From Candidatus Symbiothrix dinenymphae (lineage in GTDB: Bacteria > Bacteroidota > Bacteroidia > Bacteroidales > Azobacteroidaceae), in the NCBI GenBank assembly GCA_001417715.1, contig BBRT01000327.1, positions 17,646-81,645 on the forward strand: 64,000 nt of DNA. The letters run 5' to 3'. Position 1 is the first letter of the stretch. Every line of letters starts with the position of its first letter. Shown here in pieces: positions 8,730-18,083 of this stretch. Below the pieces are notes generated by a model that worked only from the letters and a program-made list of their open reading frames with translations, was not told the origin of the DNA and did no database searches. The position numbers and the translations under genes are program-made.

Positions 8730-8737
8730 CAAAGGTA
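8730..8737 (-). promoter_or_regulatory. -7 element of the KilA-N gene
   Basis: TACCTTTG on the minus strand, 32 bases before the ATG at 8697. Confidence 0.6.
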
Positions 8738-8818
8738 AAACATTTTTCTTGATTTGGCAATTTTTTTCGAAAATCATATTTTTATTTTCACAATTAGTTT
8801 GCGATGATTACTGATTTT

Positions 8819-8890
8819 CAGGGCAACTGCATCAAATTTATGATGACAAGGAAGACCGTAGGTCTTCAATCTACCCCATACGGGGTAACA
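8819..8890 (+). repeat. Fragment of the CAGGGC MITE family, right of KilA-N gene
   Basis: Starts CAGGGCAACTGCATCAAATT and continues with two small hairpins (AAGACC/GGTCTT and TACCCC/GGGGTA) in the same order as at 22361-22435. It ends shortly before the yifB stop codon. Confidence 0.8.
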
Positions 8891-8922
8891 GACGGAAGCA
8901 AAATCGGCGGCGGTTCAGACAA

Positions 8923-10464
8923 TCACATCTCCGCCCAATTCTCCCTATCCAAATTGCGATACCCAATTGCTTCTGCGATGTGGTGTGAGAGCACATTTTC
9001 GGCATCTTCCAAATCGGCGATAGTGCGGGCTACGCGCAGGATGCGGTCGTAGGCGCGGGCGGAGAGGTTGAGGCGTTCCATTGCGATTTTCAATTGTGCC
9101 AAGCCTGCGACATCGGGTTGGGCGTGTTTGTGCAGTAGTCGCGTGTGCATTTGTGCGTTGCAATAGATGCCCGGGGCGTTGGCAAAACGGGCTTCTTGCA
9201 CTTGTCTGGCGCGGATGACACGCTCTCTAATGTCGTGGCTCGACTCTGCCGGGCGCGTGTCCGAAATGGCCTCGAAAGGCACCGGCACAATCTCTATTTG
9301 AATGTCGATGCGGTCTAAGAGCGGTCCGGAGAGGCGATGCAGGTATTTTTGCACCTCGTAGGGCTTGCAGACACACTCTTTGTTGGGGTTGTTGAAATGC
9401 CCGCACGGACAGGGGTTCATTGAGGCTACCAGCATAAAGCCTGCCGGATATTCCACCGTGAATTTGGAGCGCGAGATAGTGATTTTGCGGTCTTCCAACG
9501 GCTGTCGGAGAACTTCCAGCACCGATTTTTGAAACTCGGCTATCTCGTCTAAAAACAGCACGCCATTGTGCGCCAGACTGATTTCGCCGGGCTGCGGATA
9601 CGAACCTCCGCCCACCATCGCCACGCTCGAAATGGTGTGGTGCGGACTTCTGAACGGTCGCGCCGCTATGAGCGACCCGTTGTGATTGATTTTTCCGGCA
9701 ACCGAATGAATTTTGGTCGTTTCCAAACTCTCGCTCAGCGACAGAGGCGGCAAAATGGACGGGATACGCTTCGCCAACATACTTTTGCCGGCTCCCGGCG
9801 CACCCACGAACAGCAAATTGTGACCTCCGGCGCACGCCACCTCCAACGCACGCTTCACCTGTTCCTGACCCTTTACCTCCGAAAAATCCCACTCGGCAAC
9901 CGCCTGATTAGCATAAAATTCGGCTCGCGGGTCAACAACGACACGCTCCAATGTCTTTTCTTCGTTGAAAAATTGGATGACGTCGATGATGTTTTCCGCG
10001 CCATAGACTTCCAACCCTGCCACCACCGCCGCCTCGCGGGCATTCATCTTGGGCAAAATCACCCCTTTGAAACCCTCTTCTTTTGCCTTAATCGCAATCG
10101 AAAGTACACCGCGCACGGGTTTGAGCTGCCCGTCGAGCGACAATTCGCCCATCATCAGGTAGTCGCTCACGCGGTCGGCTTTGATTTTTTCCGAACCCGC
10201 CAAAATGCCGATGGCTAACGGCAAATCATAGCCGGCACCCTCCTTGTGGATGTCCGCTGGTGCCATATTCACCACAATTTGCGTGCGAGGAAACCGCATC
10301 GCGTTGAACTCCAACGCCGATGTGATGCGCTCATGCGACTCTTTGATACTGATGTCGGGCAAGCCGACAAGAAAAAACTTGATTCCCTTAGTACAATTGA
10401 CTTCAATCGTAATAATCTGAGCGTTAACGCCCTGCAGCGCAGCTGCATAAATTTTGACTAACAT
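8923..10464 (-). CDS. YifB/ComM-like Mg-chelatase-type AAA+ ATPase
   Basis: 513 residues, full length for the YifB family. The N-terminal domain (about 1-190) resembles Lon-type/ChlI folds. Next is an AAA+ domain with Walker A VGAPGAGKS near residue 220, SVAGKINHNGSLIAARPFR, Walker B GVLFLDEIAEF, and MLVASMNPCPCGHFNNPNKEC with clustered cysteines. The C-terminal Mg_chelatase_C domain contains LSARAYDRILRVARTIADL. The proteobacterial member ComM is a branch-migration helicase in natural transformation; whether this one does the same is an inference. It stands alone on the minus strand. Confidence 0.93.
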   Translation of the reverse strand: MLVKIYAAALQGVNAQIITIEVNCTKGIKFFLVGLPDISIKESHERITSALEFNAMRFPRTQIVVNMAPADIHKEGAGYDLPLAIGILAGSEKIKADRVSDYLMMGELSLDGQLKPVRGVLSIAIKAKEEGFKGVILPKMNAREAAVVAGLEVYGAENIIDVIQFFNEEKTLERVVVDPRAEFYANQAVAEWDFSEVKGQEQVKRALEVACAGGHNLLFVGAPGAGKSMLAKRIPSILPPLSLSESLETTKIHSVAGKINHNGSLIAARPFRSPHHTISSVAMVGGGSYPQPGEISLAHNGVLFLDEIAEFQKSVLEVLRQPLEDRKITISRSKFTVEYPAGFMLVASMNPCPCGHFNNPNKECVCKPYEVQKYLHRLSGPLLDRIDIQIEIVPVPFEAISDTRPAESSHDIRERVIRARQVQEARFANAPGIYCNAQMHTRLLHKHAQPDVAGLAQLKIAMERLNLSARAYDRILRVARTIADLEDAENVLSHHIAEAIGYRNLDRENWAEM

Positions 10465-10596
10465 AAATCTGTTACCGGTTTATAGTCAACAGTTACCAAT
10501 TACCGGTTGCCAATTTTCAATTTTGGGCGGTCTGTGTTGGTTACTAATCAACTTTTGTTAATAATTCAAAAAACTCTAATTTCTAAAAAAAACTTT

Positions 10597-11166
10597 TCAA
10601 CGGGTTACTAACCGTGCATACAACCAATTTTCTCTGGCAGGACTTTGTATCAGCCTCAAATATTCGTCCAAGAGATTGGGCGGTATATTGTCCTTCATAT
10701 AATCTTGTATCACCACCAAACTGGCTATTGATGCCGGGTTGGCTTTCACAAATTCCTCTGCATCAACCAGTAGCGTTTCTATTGGCGTGTCTTTATGATT
10801 TTGTTTAAAATCCGTCAGCAATTCGTTGGTGGCATTGCCACAAATTAAAATCTGTTCGGGGTCGTTGACATCGCCCTGTAGCGTGATTTTGTCACCATTT
10901 TTTGCCCAAGCCGTCACCCAATTAGAGCCTTTTTCAAAGTAAATAACCACCGATTGGATGTTTTTGGATGAGGCAGAGAACATGAATTTACCGCCTTTGA
11001 TGGTCGCCGTATCAACTTGCGGGTTGCTGTCGTGCCAAGTCACAAAGCACACCACCGGAGAGGTTGTACCTTTCACATCGCCCTCAATGACAAACTGTTG
11101 CGGCTCTTTGTTGCACGCCAACAATCCGATACAGAGCAGAATAATATGTATATACTTCGTTTTCAT
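10597..11166 (-). CDS. DUF4369-type lipoprotein
   Basis: 189 residues from MKTKYIHI. Lipobox LLAC gives a lipidated Cys at about residue 18. The body has the DUF4369 pattern (FVIEGDVKGTTSPVV, ...VDTATIKGGKFMF, NGDKITLQGDVNDPEQI), the N-terminal module that normally precedes a thioredoxin domain in Bacteroidota lipoproteins. The thioredoxin domain is missing here, so it is either a stand-alone N-terminal module or a shortened protein. The extended start MPPLLT is a TTG inside the -7 element and was rejected. Confidence 0.75.
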   Translation of the reverse strand: MKTKYIHIILLCIGLLACNKEPQQFVIEGDVKGTTSPVVCFVTWHDSNPQVDTATIKGGKFMFSASSKNIQSVVIYFEKGSNWVTAWAKNGDKITLQGDVNDPEQILICGNATNELLTDFKQNHKDTPIETLLVDAEEFVKANPASIASLVVIQDYMKDNIPPNLLDEYLRLIQSPARENWLYARLVTR

Positions 11167-11181
11167 TGTCAATAACGGGGG

Positions 11182-11189
11182 CAAAGGTA
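11182..11189 (-). promoter_or_regulatory. -7 element of the DUF4369 lipoprotein gene
   Basis: TACCTTTG on the minus strand, 15 bases before the ATG at 11166. Confidence 0.6.
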
Positions 11190-11234
11190 CGCATTTATTT
11201 TAATAAATCCTAACAGATTCATAAAAATTTTTTA

Positions 11235-11242
11235 TACCTTTG
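11235..11242 (+). promoter_or_regulatory. -7 element of lysS
   Basis: TACCTTTG, 24 bases before the lysS ATG. It probably drives lysS-gpsA and possibly the following genes. Confidence 0.65.
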
Positions 11243-11266
11243 CAGTTCGATTATAGATGATATAGT

Positions 11267-12784
11267 ATGAATATACCCGATTTGAGCGAACAGGAACTAT
11301 TTCGCCGCCAGAGTTTGGACGAACTCCGCACGAGGGGCATAGACCCCTACCCTGCGGAAGAATTTCCCGTAACTGCCTATTCCACAGAGATTAAGGCAAT
11401 GTTTCAGGACGATGCGCCGCACCGTGAGGTGTCCATCGCCGGACGGATTATGAGCCGCCGCATCATGGGCAAAGCCTCGTTTGTGGAGTTGCAGGATTCT
11501 GAGGGGCGCATCCAATTGTATATCAGCCGCGACGATATTTGCCCCGATGAGGAAGACAAAGACCTGTATAATATGGTGTTCAAAAAATTGCTCGACATTG
11601 GCGATTTTGTGGGCATCAAGGGCTATGTTTTTCGCACGCAGATGGGCGAAATTTCGGTGCACGTGAGCGGTTTAACGGTGCTGTCGAAGTCCCTGCGCCC
11701 GCTTCCGATTGTGAAATACAAGGACGGCGTGGCTTACGATGCCTTTGAAGACCCCGAAATGCGCTACCGTCAGCGGTATGTCGATTTGATTGTCAATGAG
11801 GGCATTAAAGACATTTTCCTCAAGCGGACACGGATTTTCAATGCGATGCGCCAATTTTTCAACGACAAAGGCTACATCGAGGTGGATACCCCTGTGCTGC
11901 AAAGCATTCCGGGCGGTGCTTCGGCGCGTCCGTTCATCACCCACCACAATGCGCTGGATATTCCACTCTATTTGCGCATTGCCAACGAGCTGTATCTCAA
12001 GCGGTTAATAGTCGGCGGATTTGAAGGCGTCTATGAATTTTCGCGCAATTTCCGCAACGAGGGCATGGACAGGTCGCACAATCCGGAATTTACCTGCATG
12101 GAAATTTACGTTGCTTTCAAGGACTACAATTGGATGATGCGCTTCACGGAACAGATGCTCGAAAAAATCTGTCTGGACGTGCTCGGAACCACCGAAGTAA
12201 CGGTCGGCGACCAACAAATCAGCTTCAAAGCACCCTACAAGCGCATCACAATGGTGGATGCGATTAAGGAAAACACCGGCATCGACATCGCCGGCATGAA
12301 CGAAGACCAATTGCGCGAAGTGTGCCGCACACTCCACATCGAACAGGATAAAACGATGGGCAAAGGCAAACTGATTGACGAGATTTTCGGCGAAAAATGC
12401 GAGGCTAACTACATTCAGCCAACGTTTATCACGGATTATCCGAAAGAAATGTCGCCGCTCACGAAAAAACATCGCAGCAACCCCGAACTCACCGAACGCT
12501 TCGAGTTGATGGTCAACGGCAAGGAATTGGCAAACGCCTACTCCGAACTCAACGACCCCATCGACCAGCGCGAACGCTTCGAGGAGCAACTCAAACTCTC
12601 CGAAAAGGGCGACGACGAAGCGATGTTTATCGACCAGGATTTCCTCCGCGCGTTGGAATACGGAATGCCCCCCACATCGGGCATGGGCATCGGTATGGAC
12701 AGGCTGGTGATGCTTCTAACGGGGCAAACCTCCATTCAAGAGGTGTTGTTATTTCCACAAATGAAACCTGAGCAAAAAATATAA
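11267..12784 (+). CDS. lysS: Lysyl-tRNA synthetase, class II
   Basis: Charges tRNA-Lys. 505 residues. The N-terminal OB-fold (about 60-165: [18 protein letters not shown]) recognises the anticodon. The class II core shows motif 1 (ETPVLQS-like [17 protein letters not shown]), motif 2 [15 protein letters not shown] and motif 3 [15 protein letters not shown]. All expected elements are intact. It is followed after 4 bases by gpsA, a lysS-gpsA order common in Bacteroidota. Confidence 0.98.
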   Translation: MNIPDLSEQELFRRQSLDELRTRGIDPYPAEEFPVTAYSTEIKAMFQDDAPHREVSIAGRIMSRRIMGKASFVELQDSEGRIQLYISRDDICPDEEDKDLYNMVFKKLLDIGDFVGIKGYVFRTQMGEISVHVSGLTVLSKSLRPLPIVKYKDGVAYDAFEDPEMRYRQRYVDLIVNEGIKDIFLKRTRIFNAMRQFFNDKGYIEVDTPVLQSIPGGASARPFITHHNALDIPLYLRIANELYLKRLIVGGFEGVYEFSRNFRNEGMDRSHNPEFTCMEIYVAFKDYNWMMRFTEQMLEKICLDVLGTTEVTVGDQQISFKAPYKRITMVDAIKENTGIDIAGMNEDQLREVCRTLHIEQDKTMGKGKLIDEIFGEKCEANYIQPTFITDYPKEMSPLTKKHRSNPELTERFELMVNGKELANAYSELNDPIDQRERFEEQLKLSEKGDDEAMFIDQDFLRALEYGMPPTSGMGIGMDRLVMLLTGQTSIQEVLLFPQMKPEQKI

Positions 12785-12788
12785 AGTT

Positions 12789-13784
12789 ATGAATATACCG
12801 GGGAAAATAGCAGTCATGGGAGGCGGCAGCTGGGCTACCGCTATCGCAAAAATCGTGTCCGGCACGCAAGCCAAGTTCAATTGGTATATGCGTCGCCCCG
12901 AACAAATTGAGGATTTTAAGGCTCTCGGGCACAATCCGTCCTATTTGACAGGTGTCAAGTTTGATTTAAACAACATTTATTTCACTTACGACATCAACGA
13001 GGTGGTGGAAAACAGCGATATGCTGGTTTTTGCCACGCCGTCGCCGTTCCTCAAACAGCACCTGCAAAAATTGAATGCCTCGTTGCGCGACAAGGTGATA
13101 CTGTCGGCAATCAAGGGCATTGTGCCGGACGAAAACATGATAACTTCGGAATATTTCACGAAGTTTCACCAGGTGCAGCCGGAAAACATGATTGTGCTCG
13201 GCGGTCCGTGTCACGCAGAGGAAGTGGCTCTCGAACGGCTTTCTTACCTCACCTTTGCAAGCATCAACGAGGCACACGCGCAGGCGGTGGCGAATGCGTT
13301 TAACACCCGCTTCATCAATACCACCTCCACGACCGATGTGATTGGCTTGGAATATGCCTCCGTGTTGAAAAACGTGTATGCCATCGTGTCCGGAATGTGC
13401 CACGGATTGAAATATGGCGACAATTTTCAGGCAATTTTCATCTGCAACGCCATCGAAGAAATGGAGCGATTTATCCACACCGTAAGCCCCAAAAATCGCC
13501 ATATCTACACTTCAGCCTATCTGGGCGACATTCTCGTAACGTCCTACTCCCGCTACAGCCGCAACCGCATTTTCGGCACGATGATTGGCAAGGGCTACAC
13601 CGTGAAAACCGCCCAACTTGAGATGGAAATGATTGCTGAGGGCTATTACGGCACCAAATGTATCAAAGAAATCAACGAAAAATATCAGGTAGATATGCCC
13701 ATTTTGGACACGGTTTATTCCATCCTTTACGAGGGAGTATCGGCTGTAACAGCCATTCACAAATTGACAGAAACATTTAAATAA
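12789..13784 (+). CDS. gpsA: Glycerol-3-phosphate dehydrogenase [NAD(P)+]
   Basis: Reduces dihydroxyacetone phosphate to sn-glycerol 3-phosphate for phospholipid synthesis. 331 residues. The N-terminal Rossmann motif is VMGGGSWATAIAKI, followed by VFATPSPFL, LSAIKGIVPDENM, VLGGPCHAEEVA and GLEYASVLKNVYAI with the catalytic lysine. Length and order are normal for the family. The 4-base gap to lysS indicates co-transcription. Confidence 0.97.
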   Translation: MNIPGKIAVMGGGSWATAIAKIVSGTQAKFNWYMRRPEQIEDFKALGHNPSYLTGVKFDLNNIYFTYDINEVVENSDMLVFATPSPFLKQHLQKLNASLRDKVILSAIKGIVPDENMITSEYFTKFHQVQPENMIVLGGPCHAEEVALERLSYLTFASINEAHAQAVANAFNTRFINTTSTTDVIGLEYASVLKNVYAIVSGMCHGLKYGDNFQAIFICNAIEEMERFIHTVSPKNRHIYTSAYLGDILVTSYSRYSRNRIFGTMIGKGYTVKTAQLEMEMIAEGYYGTKCIKEINEKYQVDMPILDTVYSILYEGVSAVTAIHKLTETFK

Positions 13785-13795
13785 TTTAAAATAAA

Positions 13796-15025
13796 ATGCT
13801 CAAATTACGCTTAATCATCGCCCAATTTCTCCAGTTTTTCATCTGGGGAAGTTGGCTTATTTCGTTTGGAGGCTACCTGTATAGCATCGGGACGGCACCT
13901 ATGGACATCGCGGCTGTCTATGCGCTGGCGGGCTTTGCTTCGCTTATCACGCCCGGCATCATCGGCATCATTGCCGACAAATGGCTCAACAGCGAGCGGC
14001 TCTACGGCATTTGCCACCTCATCGGTGCCGTCGCACTGTTTTTTGCCGCGCAAACCATTGCCTACGGACAACTTTTTCCGCTGATGGCTGTGTATTTGGC
14101 GGTGTTTATGCCAACCATTTCGCTCAGTTATTCGCTCAGTTACAGCCTGTTACACAAATCAGGCTTCGACACGGACAAAACCTTCCCGCCCATTCGCAGT
14201 TGGGGCACCATCGGCTTCATAGTCGCCATGTGGGCGGTGAATTTGCTCGATTGGACGTTCAGTGCCAATCAGTTATTGCTCGCGGCGGGTGCTTCGGCTC
14301 TGCTGGGGCTTTATGCTTTCACACTTCCGGTTTCTCCACCAATGCGTTCAAAGGGCACATTGGCGTGGAAAAGTGCCTTTGGCATTGATGCGTTGGCATT
14401 GTTTAAGCAGCGACAGATGCGTATTTTCTTCCTGTTTGCAGTGTTGATTGGCGTGTGCTTGCAAATCACCAATGCGTGGGGAACGCCCTTTTTGGAGCAT
14501 TTTCGCGCCGGTTATCCCGATTCGTTCACGGTGAAATATCCCTTACTCATATCGTCGATTTCGCAAATTTCAGAGGCTCTGTTTATTTTGGCAATCCCGT
14601 TTGTGTTGCGCAAATATGGCATTAAGACAATTATGCTGATGAGTATCGGCGCGTGGGCATTGCGATTCGGCTTTTTTGGTGTTGGCGATGCGGGCACGGG
14701 CTTTGTGTGGCTACTGCTCTCGATGGTAGTATATGGTATGGCGTTCGATTTTTTCAACATAGCAGGTTCGCTCTTCATTGAACGTGAAGCCCCTGAACCC
14801 ATCCGAGCCAGCGCGCAAGGCTTGTGGATGATGGCTTCAATGGGCGTCGGCGCAGTTGTGGGGCAGTTTGCCGCCGCTTCGGTGGTCGGTTTTTTCACTG
14901 TCGATGGCGTGCAGGCTTGGTCGGCTATTTGGCTCACCTTCACCGCTTATGCGGCAGTAGTGGGAGTGTTGTTTGCGCTGTTTTTTCACCCTCAAAATAG
15001 CAGGAGAAATGGAAACAAAAATTAG
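13796..15025 (+). CDS. NupG-type nucleoside:H+ symporter (MFS)
   Basis: 409-residue inner-membrane protein with about 12 hydrophobic helices. The N terminus LRLIIAQFLQFFIWGSWLIS and the segment SYSLSYSLLHKSGFDTDKTFPPIRSWGTIGF match the nucleoside-transport MFS group (NupG/XapB). A C-terminal LWMMASMGVGAVVGQFAA helix follows. It starts 11 bases after gpsA and overlaps the next gene by 17 bases, so it belongs to the same transcription unit. The substrate is inferred from the family. Confidence 0.88.
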   Translation: MLKLRLIIAQFLQFFIWGSWLISFGGYLYSIGTAPMDIAAVYALAGFASLITPGIIGIIADKWLNSERLYGICHLIGAVALFFAAQTIAYGQLFPLMAVYLAVFMPTISLSYSLSYSLLHKSGFDTDKTFPPIRSWGTIGFIVAMWAVNLLDWTFSANQLLLAAGASALLGLYAFTLPVSPPMRSKGTLAWKSAFGIDALALFKQRQMRIFFLFAVLIGVCLQITNAWGTPFLEHFRAGYPDSFTVKYPLLISSISQISEALFILAIPFVLRKYGIKTIMLMSIGAWALRFGFFGVGDAGTGFVWLLLSMVVYGMAFDFFNIAGSLFIEREAPEPIRASAQGLWMMASMGVGAVVGQFAAASVVGFFTVDGVQAWSAIWLTFTAYAAVVGVLFALFFHPQNSRRNGNKN

Positions 15026-15698
15026 AACTAACTATCTGCGCCCCTTTGATGTGCTTGATATTGTGCTCACTTTGCTCATTGCATATCAATATATTAGCTT
15101 TTGGTTGTTCCCCTCTGCGGCGGATGTTGGCATTATTTATAGTTTTGTCATCCTTATTGTGTTTGAGTTTATCATGGTTCATTCGGGTGTTTTTATGGCC
15201 GTTATGCCGTTAAAATATGTTCTTTTCCTGTTTTTTCCGATTTATGGGCTTTTTGCGTGGGCGTTCAATACGATGATAGAAGACAACACCATTCTTTGGC
15301 TCTATTTGATAGTGGTGCTGAACAGGGTGCGCTTTGCATTTGCCAACAAAAACGATGAAGAAACAAAGAACAGAGCCATCGGCACATCCATATACGCCGT
15401 ACTCATTTATTTCTTTTTAGTAATGTTTGCTGCCATTGCAGCATCCTGGATCCCGGCATTTGGATTGTCCACACCATTCTTGGATGCAGCCGGTTATTAT
15501 TCCATAGCAGACGCCGGCGGCATTTTCACCGATATGCCGGAAACAGCCATGTTCGTAGGCACATTTTATTACCTGTTTCTATCCGCATTCAGCATCCTGC
15601 TGCTGGTTCGCCCCTATTATTTGGCAAAAAAAAGACGCAATAATGATGGACATAAAAATAGAGCAGTCGTGGAAAACGCAGCTGGCGGAGGAGTTTGA
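15009..15698 (+). CDS. Polytopic membrane protein of unknown function
   Basis: 229 residues from [17 protein letters not shown]. About six hydrophobic segments are visible with short loops, including an [13 protein letters not shown] cytoplasmic-type loop near the middle. I do not recognise a family. It overlaps the transporter by 17 bases and ung by 56 bases, so it is embedded in a tightly packed unit. The longer N terminus within the transporter is less likely. Confidence 0.65.
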   Translation: METKIRTNYLRPFDVLDIVLTLLIAYQYISFWLFPSAADVGIIYSFVILIVFEFIMVHSGVFMAVMPLKYVLFLFFPIYGLFAWAFNTMIEDNTILWLYLIVVLNRVRFAFANKNDEETKNRAIGTSIYAVLIYFFLVMFAAIAASWIPAFGLSTPFLDAAGYYSIADAGGIFTDMPETAMFVGTFYYLFLSAFSILLLVRPYYLAKKRRNNDGHKNRAVVENAAGGGV

Positions 15699-16308
15699 GA
15701 AATCGTATTTTGCTGATTTGGTGCAGTTTGTGAAGCAGGAATGTGCCTCGCAAACAGTCTATCCGCCCGGCAAATTGATTTTTAATGCGTTCAATCAAAC
15801 CCCTTTTGAGCAGGTGAAAGTGGTGATTTTGGGGCAAGACCCCTATCACGAGCCCGGGCAGGCGCATGGGTTGTGCTTTTCGGTGAATGATGGTGTGGCT
15901 TTGCCGCCCTCGTTGCACAATATATATAAGGAGTTGCGGGATGATTTGGGCATTACACCTCCCTTTTCGGGCAATTTGGAACGCTGGGCGCGGCAGGGCG
16001 TGCTGTTGCTCAACGCCACGCTGACCGTTCGCGCGCATCTGGCAGGGTCGCATCAAAACAAAGGTTGGGAAACTTTTACCGATGCCGTCATTCGCCGCAT
16101 TGCCGAACAAAAAGAGCGGGTCGTATTCATCCTCTGGGGGGCGTATGCTCAGAAAAAAGGCGCGTTTATCGACCCCAACAAGCACCTGATTTTGAAGTCG
16201 GCGCATCCCTCGCCGCTATCCGTTTTTCGCGGCTTTTTCGGCAGCAAACCATTCAGCCAAACCAATGCCTACCTGCAATCAACAGGACAGCAGCCGATTA
16301 ACTGGTAA
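15643..16308 (+). CDS. ung: Uracil-DNA glycosylase, family 1
   Basis: Removes uracil from DNA to start base-excision repair. 221 residues. The catalytic water-activating loop is [17 protein letters not shown], the Asn strand is [12 protein letters not shown], and the Leu-intercalation loop [11 protein letters not shown] carries the conserved His. The start could be either of two adjacent ATGs. Its first 56 bases overlap the preceding membrane-protein gene. Confidence 0.97.
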   Translation: MMDIKIEQSWKTQLAEEFEKSYFADLVQFVKQECASQTVYPPGKLIFNAFNQTPFEQVKVVILGQDPYHEPGQAHGLCFSVNDGVALPPSLHNIYKELRDDLGITPPFSGNLERWARQGVLLLNATLTVRAHLAGSHQNKGWETFTDAVIRRIAEQKERVVFILWGAYAQKKGAFIDPNKHLILKSAHPSPLSVFRGFFGSKPFSQTNAYLQSTGQQPINW

Positions 16309-16310
16309 CG

Positions 16311-16886
16311 ATGGATGAATACAAAACCATAGCAGCACCCGCCGAAGGCACTTTCACGGAGCAGCGAAGCAAGTTTTTGGCGTTCGCCATGCCCGTGCAA
16401 ACAGCAGAGCAGGCACGGGAATGCGTAGCCGACTGTCGCAAAAAATATTACGATGCACGACACGTCTGCTGGGCGTATGTGCTGGGAGCCGACCGCACAG
16501 AATTTCGAGCAAATGACGATGGCGAACCCTCCTCCACAGCCGGAAAACCCATTTTGGGCGTCATCAACTCCAACGAACTGACGGACATCCTGATACTCGT
16601 GGTGCGCTACTTCGGCGGCGTAAAATTAGGCACCGGCGGACTGATTGCAGCCTACCGAGCAGCAGCCCAAGCCGCAATAGCCAACGCCCAAGTCATCACA
16701 AAAACAGCAGAAGAAACCATCACCATCACATTCGACTACGAACAACTCAACAGCGTGATGCGCATCGTAAAAGATGAGCAACTGCAAATCCTCAGTCAAA
16801 ATTTCGATACTGTGTGTGAGATGACACTGCGTGTGCCTCGGAGTGGTGTTGAAGATTTGAAAAAACAAGTGGGCAAGTTCAATTAG
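16311..16886 (+). CDS. YigZ/IMPACT family protein
   Basis: 191 residues, starting 2 bases after ung. The UPF0029 N-terminal domain shows RSKFLAFAMPV, DARHVCWAYVLG, NDDGEPSSTAGKPILG and the hallmark RYFGGVKLGTGGL. The short C-terminal domain ends abruptly at QVGKFN. The last codons lie in a 32-bp block that recurs beside the IS30 transposase at 62966-62997, so the natural C terminus may have been replaced or trimmed. Molecular role is unclear; the eukaryotic relative IMPACT regulates translation. Confidence 0.9.
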   Translation: MDEYKTIAAPAEGTFTEQRSKFLAFAMPVQTAEQARECVADCRKKYYDARHVCWAYVLGADRTEFRANDDGEPSSTAGKPILGVINSNELTDILILVVRYFGGVKLGTGGLIAAYRAAAQAAIANAQVITKTAEETITITFDYEQLNSVMRIVKDEQLQILSQNFDTVCEMTLRVPRSGVEDLKKQVGKFN

Positions 16887-16906
16887 TAACTGCGAAAAAT
16901 CGCTAT
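16875..16906. repeat. 32-bp block shared with the IS30 upstream region
   Basis: Identical over 32 bp to 62966-62997. It covers the last codons and stop of yigZ and 20 bases beyond. Probably a left-over IS end or scar. Confidence 0.75.
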
Positions 16907-16931
16907 GTATGTACAACATAAAAAAATGTTT

Positions 16932-17162
16932 GGAAAATACAAAAATAGTTGCTACCTTTGCAGCGTAAATTTTTAGAAGATAAAAAAGACATTGAATAAC
17001 GGTTTAGAAAACCATTTCTTGTGCAACAGCTTCTTCTTCAAGCAACAGAAGTGCTAATTTCAACTTGGGATTATCTGGCGGTCATTCTACCTCCGGAAAT
17101 AATTGCTACTGGGAAGGAGAAATAGGCTATATGGATGGGGTTCATCACAAATTTATAAAAAT
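16932..17162 (+). pseudogene. Remnant: duplicated lipoprotein-gene 5' end plus coding-like scrap
   Basis: Bases 16932-16996 match 22718-22782 at about 60 of 65 positions. That region is the promoter and first codons of the thioredoxin-type lipoprotein gene. Here the start codon is ATA instead of ATG and the frame stops soon after. Further on, a 144-base stretch (about 17012-17165) is open in one frame without a start and reads like a small exported peptide (…SANFNLGLSGGHSTSG, NNCYWEGEIGYMDG). I cannot assign it. It may be what remains of a small secreted protein gene. Confidence 0.5.
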
Positions 17163-18008
17163 ATGAAACATATACTATTATTCGTTTTTATTTGTGTTAT
17201 TTCTTCCGAAGTAAATGCTACGAAGCCTTGGCCTCCTTATCCAAGAGATGTTTCAAATATGGTAACCGTTGATTCGGGAAATATTAGGATATGGTATGCG
17301 CTAAATGCTGTGGATATTCATAAAGCCGAAACGTATGACGATTTACAACGTTTGGAAATAGGTACACATTTATCGAAATATTTCAGCCATTTTGTCTATA
17401 ACTCCGATTCGTTGTGTACCAATTGGAGAAATAAACATCCAACGGCGCGAAGTGCGCCTATGAGAATGGGGAATGGAGGGAAAGATGGCGCATGGTCGGA
17501 ATATTATTTTTCCGAATATTACAAGGATTTTTCTAAAAACACACTTACTGAATATGCTCGTATGCCAATGCGAATTTCAGATTATCAGTATTCCGAAGAT
17601 ATTCCTGTACAGAATTGGGAAATTCAGCAAGATACCTTAACTATAGCCGGTTATCTGTGTCAAAAAGCCATATCTCGATTTAGAGGGAGAGATTATATTG
17701 CGTGGTTTACTGTGGATATTCCAATCAATAACGGACCGTGGAAATTTAGTGGATTGCCCGGTTTAATTCTGAAAGTATATGATAAAGATAATCAAAAGAT
17801 ATTTGAATGTATAAAAATTGAAATATATAAGGAAAAATATCCAATAAAAATGTATAACTATAAAAATTATGGAAAAATAGAGCGTAAAAAATTATTGGAA
17901 TTACAGAAAAAAAACCATGAAGATTATTATACCGTGGCAGGTATGATAGTTACAAGTGGTAATCAACCACACGAAAAGATTCTTTATTACCCTTTAGAAT
18001 TGGAATAA
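17163..18008 (+). CDS. GLPGLI family protein, copy 1
   Basis: 281 residues from MKHILLFVFICVIS, a Sec signal peptide ending near residue 19. The family signature is present as NGPWKFSGLPGLILKVYD around residue 200. Other conserved blocks are TVDSGNIRIWYALNA, YSEDIPVQNWEI, TIAGYLCQKAI and RGRDYIAWFTVDIPI. GLPGLI proteins are exported, found only in Bacteroidota, of unknown role, and usually next to TonB receptors. A close paralogue lies at 18820 with a toxin-antitoxin element between the two. The base composition is lower in G+C than the flanking core genes. Confidence 0.9.
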   Translation: MKHILLFVFICVISSEVNATKPWPPYPRDVSNMVTVDSGNIRIWYALNAVDIHKAETYDDLQRLEIGTHLSKYFSHFVYNSDSLCTNWRNKHPTARSAPMRMGNGGKDGAWSEYYFSEYYKDFSKNTLTEYARMPMRISDYQYSEDIPVQNWEIQQDTLTIAGYLCQKAISRFRGRDYIAWFTVDIPINNGPWKFSGLPGLILKVYDKDNQKIFECIKIEIYKEKYPIKMYNYKNYGKIERKKLLELQKKNHEDYYTVAGMIVTSGNQPHEKILYYPLELE

Positions 18009-18049
18009 AAATATTCAGGGCAACCGCATCAAAATTCATAACTATTTAC

Positions 18050-18057
18050 TACCTTTG
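18050..18057 (+). promoter_or_regulatory. -7 element of the HEPN/MNT pair
   Basis: TACCTTTG inside the element, 26 bases before the HEPN ATG, so the cargo carries its own promoter. Confidence 0.65.
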
Positions 18058-18083
18058 CACTCATAAATATAAATAAAAACAAT

